Assembly: GCF_042139015.1 (NCBI RefSeq)
Contig: NZ_JBHIKY010000009.1
Coordinates: forward strand, 124,001 to 188,000
Origin: JBHIKY01 sp042139015
GTDB lineage: Bacteria; Bacillota; Bacilli; Bacillales; Marinococcaceae
Direction of reading: 5' to 3'
DNA: 64,000 bases
In this document: piece by piece, positions 35,668-43,468 of the stretch
Layout of the letters: the number at the start of each line of letters is the position of its first letter
Numbering within the stretch: position 1 is the first letter of the stretch
Translations under genes and position numbers: made by a program
The notes under the pieces: model-generated
What the model saw: the letters and a program-made list of their open reading frames with translations, nothing else
Told to the model about the DNA's origin: nothing
Database searches by the model: none

Positions 35668-36318
35668 ATGCTATCTGATTTAAATCAGCAATTGCAGAAT
35701 GCTCTTCATGAGGCCATTCAGCATAAGAATTTTACACGGGCGGAGGAAGCAGTCGCTCATTTAAAAGCCCTTTCTGATATGGAAGCATTTATCCATGGTT
35801 CAGAAATAAGAGCAGGTCTGCGACAAGTAGATCTTTCTGTTAATCAGGAAGCTACTAATGATTTACTTGCGCCTGTCGCAAAAAAATCTGCTCCAGTACA
35901 AGCTTCACTAAACCACCAGGTGAATAGTCAAAATGCATCAGCAGCTAAGCGTGATACACTCTACTTATACTATATCGAAGCGGAAAATTTGTTGAAGTTT
36001 AAAAAATCTCCTCAGACATACGCGGTAAGCCTTGAATTCTTTCAAACCTTTCTTGAAAATCTTTCCTTCTGGAAAGGCGTGGATCCTTTTTCTTCGAAGG
36101 ATTATTATGAACATTTCACAGCCAGCCTTGAAAAACATTCTACTTACCAGGCCTCCACTATGAGGCAGTTCATTACACTACTTTTCCGTTTCAGTGTGAA
36201 GCTCGAGATTATAAAAAAACCTGAGCCAAATCAGCGCAGTCGATATGTCGTTAACGAAGATTTTGATACGACCAAACTGATCAACTATATTACCGATCAA
36301 AAGGTCCTTGAATTATAG
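35668..36318 (+). CDS. Hypothetical protein, 216 residues
   Basis: No family was recognised. The ATG at 35668 follows AAAGGAG by about eleven bases; an in-frame ATG at 35647 lies before that site. The first about 60 residues look helical (LNQQLQNALHEAIQHKNFTR, then an AEEAVAHLKAL stretch), followed by a Gln/Asn/Ala-rich linker. The C-terminal domain is rich in Phe and Tyr, with YLYYIEAENLLKFKK and RQFITLLFRFSVKLEI. No signal peptide or membrane segment is seen, so it is probably cytoplasmic. It is a monocistronic gene with its own promoter and terminator. The leader suggests possible carbon control. Confidence 0.7.
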   Translation: MLSDLNQQLQNALHEAIQHKNFTRAEEAVAHLKALSDMEAFIHGSEIRAGLRQVDLSVNQEATNDLLAPVAKKSAPVQASLNHQVNSQNASAAKRDTLYLYYIEAENLLKFKKSPQTYAVSLEFFQTFLENLSFWKGVDPFSSKDYYEHFTASLEKHSTYQASTMRQFITLLFRFSVKLEIIKKPEPNQRSRYVVNEDFDTTKLINYITDQKVLEL

Positions 36319-36342
36319 GTAAAAAGAAATGTACGTACATAT

Positions 36343-36377
36343 AAGCCGGGGATTCGGTTAAAGAGTCCCCGGCTTTT
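36343..36377 (+). terminator. Rho-independent terminator
   Basis: AAGCCGGGGA (36343-36352) pairs perfectly with TCCCCGGCTT (36366-36375), followed by TT. The region 36378-36587 holds no supported gene. Confidence 0.88.
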
Positions 36378-36587
36378 CCTTCACGCTTTTCATATACTCC
36401 AAACTTTTCAGAAGATAAAACTTCATGTAGTACAAAGAAAAACATGCGCGTAAGAAGGACTATTAGCGATGGCAGCTGGTCAAAATAATAACGCATCTCC
36501 TGTCCGCATCCAGTATGGCCATTGTTCAAATTAATAGAGCTGTTTATTACATCTCATTACAATCATTTATCAATGTGAGCTTACATA

Positions 36588-36753
36588 TTGATGCTTCTTT
36601 ATTACCTGCCTATAATACTAGTGGGTAAATCAAAGTTTTCAAACAAACAACATTGACCAGAATAAATGATGTGATTCAGGAGGTGAAAATTCGCCATTCG
36701 CTCCTGCTTTTACCGATACCTTCATTCCAATAATTGATTAAAATAATGGCGAA
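36588..36753 (+). promoter_or_regulatory. Promoter and structured leader of the cell-wall gene
   Basis: TTGATG (36588-36593), a 17-base spacer and TATAAT (36611-36616) form a strong sigma-A promoter. In the long leader, CAGGAG (36677-36682) can pair with CTCCTG (36701-36706). TTCGCCATT (36690-36698) is the exact reverse complement of AATGGCGAA (36745-36753), just before the start codon. The two pairings compete or form a pseudoknot, which suggests translational control. Confidence 0.55.
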
Positions 36754-36759
36754 GCAATC

Positions 36760-37713
36760 ATGGTGAGAAAGTATGTTTTGACCACACTATTATCAGCAGC
36801 GCTTCTGTTTTCACCGATCGCCTCAGATGCAGTGGCAGGGGATCAGACACTTAAACAGGGGATGAAAGATGCGGACGTTTCTGAACTTCAGGATTGGCTT
36901 AAATCGAACGGCTATTTAGAGGATCAGATAGACGGCATTTTTGGTCCCCTGACAGAAAAAGCGTTGAAAACGTACCAGGACGCCATTGGAATAGGAGCTG
37001 ATGGCATTGCCGGCCCGCAGACCTTTGGTGCAATCAGCGTCAGTGAAGCTAAGGTGCAGGCTGCACCCCCGTCAGTAAAAACTGAAGCTGTTTCACGATC
37101 TCTGCGCCAGGGAATGCGCGGCAATGACGTTCGAGATCTTCAAATGATCCTGGAGAATCGAGGCATTTATAAATCTGCCCTTGATGGAGTGTTCGGCGCG
37201 GATACTGCCAGAGCTGTTCGTTCCTATCAGCAGGAAAATGGGCTGCAGGAAGATGGTATTTACGGCCCCCAGACTTTTTCGGCGCTGGAAATAGGCGTAG
37301 TGAAAGCAGCACCAGAAAACAATAATGAATCACAAACGCAAGCAGCCGATGCAGCTGTTAATTTTTCTGAAAATGTGATTGATATTGCAAGAAGCTACAG
37401 CGGAACTCCTTATCATAAGAATGGAGATACACCAGGCGGGTTTGACAGCGGCGGATTTCTGCATTATGTTTTCGCCGAAGCTGGTAAAATGATACCCGCC
37501 GATCTCTCAGATATGTATGTTAGAACCACTCCCTCGGATAAACCACAGCCGGGAGATATTGTGTTTTTTCAGCAGGAGGAGGCCGTATCACATGCAGGCC
37601 TTTTTCTGGGCGGAGGTAAATTCATTCACGCCGATGAGCGGGCGGGTGTTACCGTCTCGAATCTAGGTGATTCCAATTGGGGAAAAAAATATATGGAATC
37701 CGGAAGAATATAG
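36760..37713 (+). CDS. Secreted peptidoglycan-binding protein with degenerate NlpC/P60 domain
   Basis: The 317-residue protein has a signal peptide (about residues 1-26), two PG_binding_1 repeats (about 29-92 and 114-178, each with the GIFGPLT/GVFGADT turn and AVRSYQ-type helix) and a C-terminal NlpC/P60 domain (about 203-317). In active enzymes the catalytic Cys is in DCSGF; here the sequence is FDSGGF, with Ser230 in its place. H278 in VSHAG and H290 in FIHA remain. The protein may bind but not cut peptidoglycan, or act through serine (less likely). The ATG lacks a clear ribosome site and sits beside a leader stem. Confidence 0.88.
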   Translation: MVRKYVLTTLLSAALLFSPIASDAVAGDQTLKQGMKDADVSELQDWLKSNGYLEDQIDGIFGPLTEKALKTYQDAIGIGADGIAGPQTFGAISVSEAKVQAAPPSVKTEAVSRSLRQGMRGNDVRDLQMILENRGIYKSALDGVFGADTARAVRSYQQENGLQEDGIYGPQTFSALEIGVVKAAPENNNESQTQAADAAVNFSENVIDIARSYSGTPYHKNGDTPGGFDSGGFLHYVFAEAGKMIPADLSDMYVRTTPSDKPQPGDIVFFQQEEAVSHAGLFLGGGKFIHADERAGVTVSNLGDSNWGKKYMESGRI

Positions 37714-37720
37714 GTGGCGG

Positions 37721-37757
37721 CATCCCTTTTGATAATTTCAAAAGGGATGTTGTTTTT
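37721..37757 (+). terminator. Rho-independent terminator
   Basis: CATCCCTTTTGA (37721-37732) pairs perfectly with TCAAAAGGGATG (37738-37749), followed by a T-rich tract. Confidence 0.9.
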
Positions 37758-37758
37758 A

Positions 37759-37787
37759 TTGACGAAGTCAGATTATGGATGTAAAAT
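37759..37787 (+). promoter_or_regulatory. Sigma-A promoter for LacI regulator 3
   Basis: TTGACG (37759-37764), a 17-base spacer and TAAAAT (37782-37787) lie 43 bases upstream of the regulator start. Confidence 0.75.
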
Positions 37788-37829
37788 AAAATGGAAATGA
37801 ACGCGCGTACATAATGAAGGAGAAATAAA

Positions 37830-38834
37830 ATGTCAACAAGAAAGGAAGTAGCGGCAAAAGCTGGCGTTTCAGAAGCAACTGTGTCACGAGTTTTTAATGA
37901 GCCGGGCATTGTAAACGCTGTCACAAGGGAAAAGGTAGAGCAGGCAGCGAGGGAGCTCGATTATTATCCTAATGCTCTTGCTCAGAGCTTTGCCAAGAAG
38001 AAAAGCATGAATATCGGTGTTGTGCTTCCATATATTCCGAAAGCCAGAACACTTTCTTCCGATTATTTTGCAGAAATTCTAAATGGAGCAAGTATTGCCG
38101 CGAACCAGTCCGGCTATGATATCGTGCTTTTTTACAGGGATGCAAGGAAACAAAACGTGGACTATCGAACATATTACCAAAATAAAAAAATTGACGGGGC
38201 TCTTTTTCTAGGGACACTGGTTTCTGAAAGAGAACATTTAATGGAGGTGAAAAAAGAAGGTTATCCTTATGTACTGATCAGTAACTCTTTACATGAGAAA
38301 GATCCATCTTCCATTGATGCCGATCACGTGCAGGGGAGCTGCGAGGCGATAGAGCACCTGGCTGCGCAGGGACACCGTGAAATCGTGTTTTTAAATGGAG
38401 AAGAACGATTTGCCAACAGTCAGCAACGGCGGGAAGGAGTTGAAAAAGCCTGCCGAAGATTATCGATCGATCCTATCCCTGTTATCACAGGAAATTACAG
38501 TAAAAAAAGCGGATATGAGGCGACAGACAAAATTTTAACGATGCGCCCCCGTCCAACTGCTATTTTTGCTGCCAATGACCGGATGGCCATCGGAATAATT
38601 CAACGGCTCAAGGAAAAAAACATCAGGCCGGGAAATGATATTGCTATTATCGGATATGACGATTCAGAAATGGCTGAATATATTGATCCCCCGCTCTCAT
38701 CAGTACAGGTACCTTTTTATGAAATGGGCAAGCTCGCCGTAGATCAACTGTTAAAGCAAATAAACAGGGAACCGGCTATTAATAGGAACATGCTTCCTGC
38801 TGTGCTGCAGATAAGAAGCTCTTCCACCTCATAA
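37830..38834 (+). CDS. LacI family transcriptional regulator
   Basis: The 334-residue protein begins with the HTH EVAAKAGVSEATVSRVFNEPG and hinge helix ARELDYYPNALAQSF, then a sugar-binding-like core with GYDDSEMAEYIDPPLSSVQVP. AAGGAG precedes the ATG. It heads a cluster of two Gfo/Idh/MocA enzymes and a sugar isomerase/epimerase, which it probably represses. It is distant from the two alpha-galactoside LacI proteins. No transporter lies in the cluster. Confidence 0.93.
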   Translation: MSTRKEVAAKAGVSEATVSRVFNEPGIVNAVTREKVEQAARELDYYPNALAQSFAKKKSMNIGVVLPYIPKARTLSSDYFAEILNGASIAANQSGYDIVLFYRDARKQNVDYRTYYQNKKIDGALFLGTLVSEREHLMEVKKEGYPYVLISNSLHEKDPSSIDADHVQGSCEAIEHLAAQGHREIVFLNGEERFANSQQRREGVEKACRRLSIDPIPVITGNYSKKSGYEATDKILTMRPRPTAIFAANDRMAIGIIQRLKEKNIRPGNDIAIIGYDDSEMAEYIDPPLSSVQVPFYEMGKLAVDQLLKQINREPAINRNMLPAVLQIRSSSTS

Positions 38835-38854
38835 TTCAAAAAGGAGTGATGACG

Positions 38855-40018
38855 ATGGGTTCGTCTAAGGTTCGTGTTGGAATGATAGGTTACCAGTTTA
38901 TGGGGAAGGCACACAGTCATGCATACCGTGATTTACCGTTTTATTTTGACAAAGAGGTGGAACCGGTAATGCAGGCAATTGCTGGTCGAAACGAGGAAAA
39001 CGTCAGGCAGGCTGCAGAAAAAATGGGGTGGAACTCCTATGAAACTGATTGGCGGCGGCTTATCGAAAGAGATGACATTGATTTAATTGACATCGTTACC
39101 CCTAACAATACGCATGAAGAAATCGCTGTAGCAGCTGCAGAAGCCGGTAAACATGTTATCTGCGAGAAGCCATTGTCACTTACGGTAGAACAGGCAGAAC
39201 GCATGGCCGAAGCTGTCGAACGAAATAAAGTTGTTCATATGATCTCTCATAATTACCGTTTCGTGCCGGCTGTTGCATATGCGAAACGGCTCATCGAAGA
39301 AGGGCGTTTGGGAGAAATCTATCATATGCGCGCAACTTACTTACAGGATTGGATTATGGACCCGGCATTTCCACTCGTATGGAGACTTTCAAAAGAGGTA
39401 TCAGGAACCGGAGCGCTCGGGGATATTGGAGCTCATAGTATAGATTTAGCCCGTTTTTTAGTGGGAGACATTGCAGAGGTTGTTTCAACAATGAAAACCT
39501 TTATTAAAGAGCGTCCTGCGGCTGAAGCCAGCGGAGGCTTATCCGGCATGGGCAGTAAGGATAAAGTCGGTAATGTCGAGGTGGATGACACCTCTGCGTT
39601 TCTTGCTCATTTTGAAAATGGCGCCGTAGGTGTATTCGAAGCCACTAGGTTTGCCGGAGGCAACAGAAATGGCAACCGTTTTGAAATTAACGGCTCAAAG
39701 GGGTCGGTCCGCTGGGATATGGAAAATATGAATAATCTTGATGTGTATTTTCACGATGATGAAACAGGCCTGCAGGGCTTTAGAAAAATTCATTGCACGG
39801 AAGAGGAACACCCGTATGCAGGAGCTTACTGGCCGGCCGGACATATTATTGGCTATGAGCACACCTTTATTAACCTGCTTGCTGAATTGATGGACGGTAT
39901 TAAAGAAGGTTTTTCCCCTTCCCCTAACTTTGTAGATGGGGTAAAAAATCAGCAAATTTTAGCAGCAATAGTAAAATCTGCCGAAACCAGGCAATGGATA
40001 ACAGTTGGAGGTCGTTAA
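38855..40018 (+). CDS. Gfo/Idh/MocA family oxidoreductase
   Basis: The ATG at 38855 is 8 bases after AAGGAG; in-frame GTG 38846 and ATG 38849 are too close to it. The 387-residue product has VGMIGYQFMGKAHSHAY, CEKPLSLTVEQAERMA (active-site Lys) and GALGDIGAHSIDLARF. It is longer than usual because of an insertion around residues 220-240 (GGLSGMGSKDKVGNVEVDD). This is a feature of some inositol/sugar dehydrogenases. The adjacent paralogue starts 2 bases after its stop. Confidence 0.92.
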   Translation: MGSSKVRVGMIGYQFMGKAHSHAYRDLPFYFDKEVEPVMQAIAGRNEENVRQAAEKMGWNSYETDWRRLIERDDIDLIDIVTPNNTHEEIAVAAAEAGKHVICEKPLSLTVEQAERMAEAVERNKVVHMISHNYRFVPAVAYAKRLIEEGRLGEIYHMRATYLQDWIMDPAFPLVWRLSKEVSGTGALGDIGAHSIDLARFLVGDIAEVVSTMKTFIKERPAAEASGGLSGMGSKDKVGNVEVDDTSAFLAHFENGAVGVFEATRFAGGNRNGNRFEINGSKGSVRWDMENMNNLDVYFHDDETGLQGFRKIHCTEEEHPYAGAYWPAGHIIGYEHTFINLLAELMDGIKEGFSPSPNFVDGVKNQQILAAIVKSAETRQWITVGGR

Positions 40019-40020
40019 CG

Positions 40021-41097
40021 ATGAAAAAATTAAAAGCGGGACTTATTGGATGCGGAGTAATTAGTGATATCTACTTAAAGAACTGTCAGAGATTTCAATC
40101 ATTAGAAGTTGTGGCGTGTGCGGACCTGGAAATTGAACGAGCCCAGGCGAAGGCAGAGAAGTTTAATATCCCGAAGGCGTATACTGTACCGGAGCTGCTG
40201 CAGGACAATGAGATTGATATTGTTCTCAATTTAACCATACCGGCCGCTCATGCAGAGGTTTGTCTCTCGGCGCTTGATTCAGGTAAGCATGTTTATGTCG
40301 AAAAGCCATTATCGATATCCTTACAGGATGCCAAAATAATTCTTGATACGGCTGAACAAAAGGGATTGTATGTAGGCGGAGCACCGGACACCTTTCTTGG
40401 GGGCGGCCTGCAGACCTGCCTGCAGCTGGTTGAAGACGGCGAAATTGGCAGACCGGTTGCGGCAAGCGCATTTTTTATGAGCGGTGGGGTAGAGAGCTGG
40501 CATCCTAACCCCGATTTTTATTATCAGGAGGGGGGAGGCCCGATGTTTGATATGGGGCCGTATTATTTAACCGCTCTGATTGCAATGATAGGACCTGTGA
40601 AAAGAGTAACAGGCTCAGCCCAGCGATCTTTTGCTGTCCGTCGGACACCGGAAGGGCGGGAGATACCAGTAGAAATTCCTACCCATATTTCCGGTGTGCT
40701 CGATTTTGAAAATGGTGCAGTCGGTACGATCGTAACGAGCTTTGATACGTTCGGAAACAATCTGCCGAGGATCGAAATTTATGGAGAAAGAGGAACACTT
40801 TCTGTACCTGATCCGAATCATTTCGGCGGCACGGTACGCCTTAAAAAGATGGGGGACGAAACCTTTAAGGAGGTGCCGCTCACGCATGGCAGCATAGAAA
40901 ACAGCAGAGGCATCGGCCTGGCTGATATGGCAGAGGCAATTTTAGAAGAACGTCCGCACCGCGCCAATGGAAACCTGTTATATCACGTGCTTGAGCTCAT
41001 GCATGCATTTCACATATCATCGGAGGAAGGCACGCATTATAATGTCTCAAGCACTACTGAAAAGCCAGCACGGCTGGAATCTATAAAAACTTTTTAA
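40021..41097 (+). CDS. Gfo/Idh/MocA family oxidoreductase
   Basis: The ATG at 40021 has GGAGGT overlapping the end of the preceding gene, so translation is coupled. The 358-residue protein starts MKKLKAGLIGCGVISDIYLK, with VEKPLSISLQDAKIIL and GGGPMFDMGPYYLTALIAMIGP. It is a second, different member of the family. The two may oxidise and reduce successive carbons or act on a glycoside and its aglycone sugar. The epimerase-like gene follows 15 bases later. Confidence 0.93.
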   Translation: MKKLKAGLIGCGVISDIYLKNCQRFQSLEVVACADLEIERAQAKAEKFNIPKAYTVPELLQDNEIDIVLNLTIPAAHAEVCLSALDSGKHVYVEKPLSISLQDAKIILDTAEQKGLYVGGAPDTFLGGGLQTCLQLVEDGEIGRPVAASAFFMSGGVESWHPNPDFYYQEGGGPMFDMGPYYLTALIAMIGPVKRVTGSAQRSFAVRRTPEGREIPVEIPTHISGVLDFENGAVGTIVTSFDTFGNNLPRIEIYGERGTLSVPDPNHFGGTVRLKKMGDETFKEVPLTHGSIENSRGIGLADMAEAILEERPHRANGNLLYHVLELMHAFHISSEEGTHYNVSSTTEKPARLESIKTF

Positions 41098-41112
41098 TAG
41101 GAGAGTGAAAAT

Positions 41113-41943
41113 ATGAAAGTGTCCTGTCATTTAATTACATGGGGCGAGAACTTATTAACAGGGATGAAGGAAGCCTCTGAGCTCGGGTACCGCGGCTGTG
41201 AAACATTTACCCATCTGGCTATGAACTATGAAAATGATTTGGAAACATTCCAAGCATTATTAAACGAACATGGATTTCAATTGTCAGCGCTGTATGGCGG
41301 CGGCAGATTCAGTGAGCCGGCCAAAAAAGCTGCTATTGTTGAGGAAAACACGAGAGTGGCAAAATTTCTTGCGGCAAACGGAAGCGACCGAATTGTATTT
41401 GGTCCGCAGGGTCCCCGCAGTGAAGGCGGAACTACGCTTGATGAATTAAAGGCTGCGGCCGAAGCAATCAACGAAGCAGCCAAAAGCTGCCACGACCTGG
41501 GCGTCAAGGCTTGTGTACATCCGCATTTGGGAACAGAAATACAAAATGAAAATGAACTTGATGCCATCATGGAGATGACAGACCCGGATTATGTTTATTT
41601 CTGTCCGGACACCGCCCATCTCGCAAAAGCAGGCATGGACCCGCTCGAGGTGATAAAGAGATACCGCAGCCGTATCGAATACGTCCATTTAAAGGACATT
41701 TCACCGGACCAGGCAAGTGCTGAGGACTTTCCCATTCTCTCCGGAAATGAAGCGATGCCGATATTCTGTGAACTGGGACTGGGAACCCTTCCATCTTCTT
41801 TGAAAGAAGTCACTTCCTACTTAAAAGACACAGGCTATGACGGCTGGATGACAGTTGAAATAGATAAATCAACGAGCACTCCTTATCAAAGTTTGAAAAC
41901 TTGCCGTGAGTTTGTAACAAACGAGTTAAAGTTAACACTGTAG
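41113..41943 (+). CDS. Sugar phosphate isomerase/epimerase family protein (TIM barrel)
   Basis: The 276-residue protein has the AP-endonuclease-2/xylose-isomerase-like TIM barrel: MKVSCHLITWGE at the first strand, RIVFGPQGPRSEGG, a VHPHLGTEIQNENE block and CPDTAHLAKAGMDP and YVHLKDI, which provide Glu, Asp and His metal ligands. Relatives include inosose dehydratase IolE, 2-keto-inositol isomerase IolI and subunits of 3-keto-glycoside-cleaving enzymes. With two linked Gfo/Idh/MocA dehydrogenases, it probably acts on a keto-sugar or keto-cyclitol (inference). It ends with a strong terminator. Confidence 0.9.
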   Translation: MKVSCHLITWGENLLTGMKEASELGYRGCETFTHLAMNYENDLETFQALLNEHGFQLSALYGGGRFSEPAKKAAIVEENTRVAKFLAANGSDRIVFGPQGPRSEGGTTLDELKAAAEAINEAAKSCHDLGVKACVHPHLGTEIQNENELDAIMEMTDPDYVYFCPDTAHLAKAGMDPLEVIKRYRSRIEYVHLKDISPDQASAEDFPILSGNEAMPIFCELGLGTLPSSLKEVTSYLKDTGYDGWMTVEIDKSTSTPYQSLKTCREFVTNELKLTL

Positions 41944-41971
41944 AAGAATGAAAACGTAATTTATAAAATAT

Positions 41972-42036
41972 ATCCCTAAAGTAGATAATACTAATTCTTT
42001 TGAATTTGATAGTATTATACTTTAGGGATTTTCTTT
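41972..42036 (+). terminator. Long-stem terminator
   Basis: The segment 41972-41993 pairs with 42010-42029 over 20 bp with a 2-base bulge (outer part ATCCCTAAAGTA/TACTTTAGGGAT), followed by a T-rich tract. Confidence 0.85.
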
Positions 42037-42127
42037 TTATTTTACCTGTATTTGTCAGATAACTGAATGATTTTCATAACTCAATTTATGTAATATATTC
42101 GAATTGTAACAGTCATGTTCACTCTAT

Positions 42128-42232
42128 CATTCGATTCTGCTCCAGGCGATTGCTGTTCCGGGGCTGGGCTACAGTTTTCTCAGCATCAAACTCCTGCGGC
42201 TGGAGTCGTCGTCTTACGTTACAATCGAAATG
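42128..42232. repeat. Degenerate palindromic intergenic element
   Basis: CATTCGATT (42128-42136) and AATCGAAATG (42223-42232) form imperfect ends, and an internal CTCCAG/CTGGAG pair plus CTCCTGCGG resemble the core of hairpin repeats common in Bacillaceae. The rest of 42037-42329 has no gene. Confidence 0.4.
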
Positions 42233-42329
42233 TCGTGATTTTACTCAGAAAAGTTCTTATGAATTTAATTTAATAAAATTAGAAGAATACTTTATGGATA
42301 TTTATAACGTAAACAGGCATAATATAAAA

Positions 42330-42348
42330 TTGTTGTATTCAACAACAA
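42330..42348. promoter_or_regulatory. Perfect inverted repeat before DUF624 gene
   Basis: TTGTTGT (42330-42336) and ACAACAA (42342-42348) are separated by 5 bases and lie 8 bases upstream of the ribosome binding site of the gene at 42368. It could be an operator or a translation-modulating hairpin. Confidence 0.5.
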
Positions 42349-42367
42349 ACATTGTAGGAGGAAGTGA

Positions 42368-42982
42368 ATGAATGAATCATCCAGCGGTAATAAGTTTATT
42401 GCATTCTCAGAATTGGTTCTTAGACTGGCTTATTTAAATTTTTTGTGGATGATATTTACAATATTTGGATTTGTGTTATTTGGTTTTTGGCCGTCAACAG
42501 TTGCAATGTATGCCGTTATTAGACGTTGGGACAGAGGGAATAACGAAGTTAAGACCTTTAATATATTTTGGGAAGTTTATAAAAATGAATGGAAAACTAG
42601 TAATTTTATAGGAGGGGTGATGCTGGTTACAGGTCTGGTTATATATATTAATCTTACATATATACTATCTTTTAATGGAATTCTTTCGAATGCTGGGCAA
42701 TTTGCTCTTGGAATGACATTATTAGTTTGGTTTATCCAGGTACTATACCTTCCAGCTGCCATCGTTTATTATGATTTAAAAATAAAAGATTATTTTAAAC
42801 AAGTTATAATCATTTTTCTATTAAAACCCATACACACGTGTGGTATGGTGTTCGCCATTTTGATTGTAATATATTTGATTTATCTCTTTCCAGCCTCATT
42901 TATATTTTTTGGGGGTAGTGTAGTAGCTTATATAGTCTCAAAAGTGATATTTAAAGATTTGGTTGGAGAGTGTGGGAAGTAA
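42368..42982 (+). CDS. DUF624 (YesL-like) membrane protein
   Basis: The 204-residue protein has about five hydrophobic segments. The N-terminal RLAYLNFLWMIFTIFGFVLF plus the WPSTVAMYAVIRRW block are characteristic of DUF624. Members often lie beside LplABC-type sugar transporters and rhamnogalacturonan or xylan genes, but have no proven function. AGGAGG is 6 bases before the ATG. A homologous gene occurs at 49518, and the two flank the importer operon between them. AT content is higher here than in neighbouring glycosidase genes. Confidence 0.88.
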   Translation: MNESSSGNKFIAFSELVLRLAYLNFLWMIFTIFGFVLFGFWPSTVAMYAVIRRWDRGNNEVKTFNIFWEVYKNEWKTSNFIGGVMLVTGLVIYINLTYILSFNGILSNAGQFALGMTLLVWFIQVLYLPAAIVYYDLKIKDYFKQVIIIFLLKPIHTCGMVFAILIVIYLIYLFPASFIFFGGSVVAYIVSKVIFKDLVGECGK

Positions 42983-43084
42983 TCCAATTCATTCGTTTGA
43001 TTTGCATGATTTAATCAAACAATAACCTAATATTTTGCAAAAGTAGACACAAATAAGAGATGAATTTAATATCTTATCGTTCAA

Positions 43085-43305
43085 GGGGCTGTATCATAAA
43101 TGATACTTGCCCCTTTTGTATGGTAAAAAAAGCAATGGACAAGTCCTTCGCTTTCCGTGGGCAGCGCTTCAGCTAACCGGGCGAAACCCGCGCCCGGCGG
43201 ATCTTCAGCCGCTGCTCTTCCCACTGGAGTCTTCGGACTTGTCCCCTGCTATCTTCTATTTAGGATACTACTTTTTCTATAAAAAGGGGCTTTTGCTACA
43301 GCCCC
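43085..43305. repeat. Palindromic repeat element, copy A
   Basis: A 221-base non-coding element with ends GGGGCTGTA and TACAGCCCC in inverted orientation. Inside are GTATCATAAATGATAC, GGACAAGTCC opposite GGACTTGTCC, and the GC-rich centre CCGGGCG/CGCCCGG. A nearly identical copy is at 60316-60529. No coding potential is visible. It resembles the short hairpin-type repeats (MITE-like) widespread in Bacillaceae. Confidence 0.88.
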
Positions 43306-43330
43306 TTGTTTTTCAATTAAATATTTTGAA

Positions 43331-43378
43331 TTGACAAAAAAAAATCAGGATGCTAGTATACAAGTATATTAGTATCCT
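43331..43378 (+). promoter_or_regulatory. Promoter overlapped by a 32-bp operator-like palindrome
   Basis: TTGACA (43331-43336), a 17-base spacer and TAGTAT (43354-43359) form a promoter. The arms 43347-43361 and 43364-43378 are inverted repeats of 15 bp with two mismatches, centred on AA and containing GTATAC and TATA. The palindrome covers the -10 box, as expected for a repressor such as the GntR protein at 50214. Confidence 0.65.
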
Positions 43379-43468
43379 GTAAATATTTCTGAAAGCACTT
43401 TATATATTAAATTGGCGGTGGTAAATGACATTTTCAATTTAGAATTTTAATTTATGGAGGGAAAAAGA

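Noticed and set aside
36290..36529. 79-codon minus-strand frame
   Set aside because: It runs through a strong plus-strand terminator, has no ribosome site and its composition is not protein-like.
36469..36534. Possible 21-residue peptide (MAAGQNNNASPVRIQYGHCS...) after an AGAAGGA site
   Set aside because: Too short, no recognised family and no promoter of its own; the evidence is insufficient.
43085..43305. CRISPR or tandem repeat array
   Set aside because: Only two dispersed copies of the element exist, with inverted internal structure and no regular spacers.
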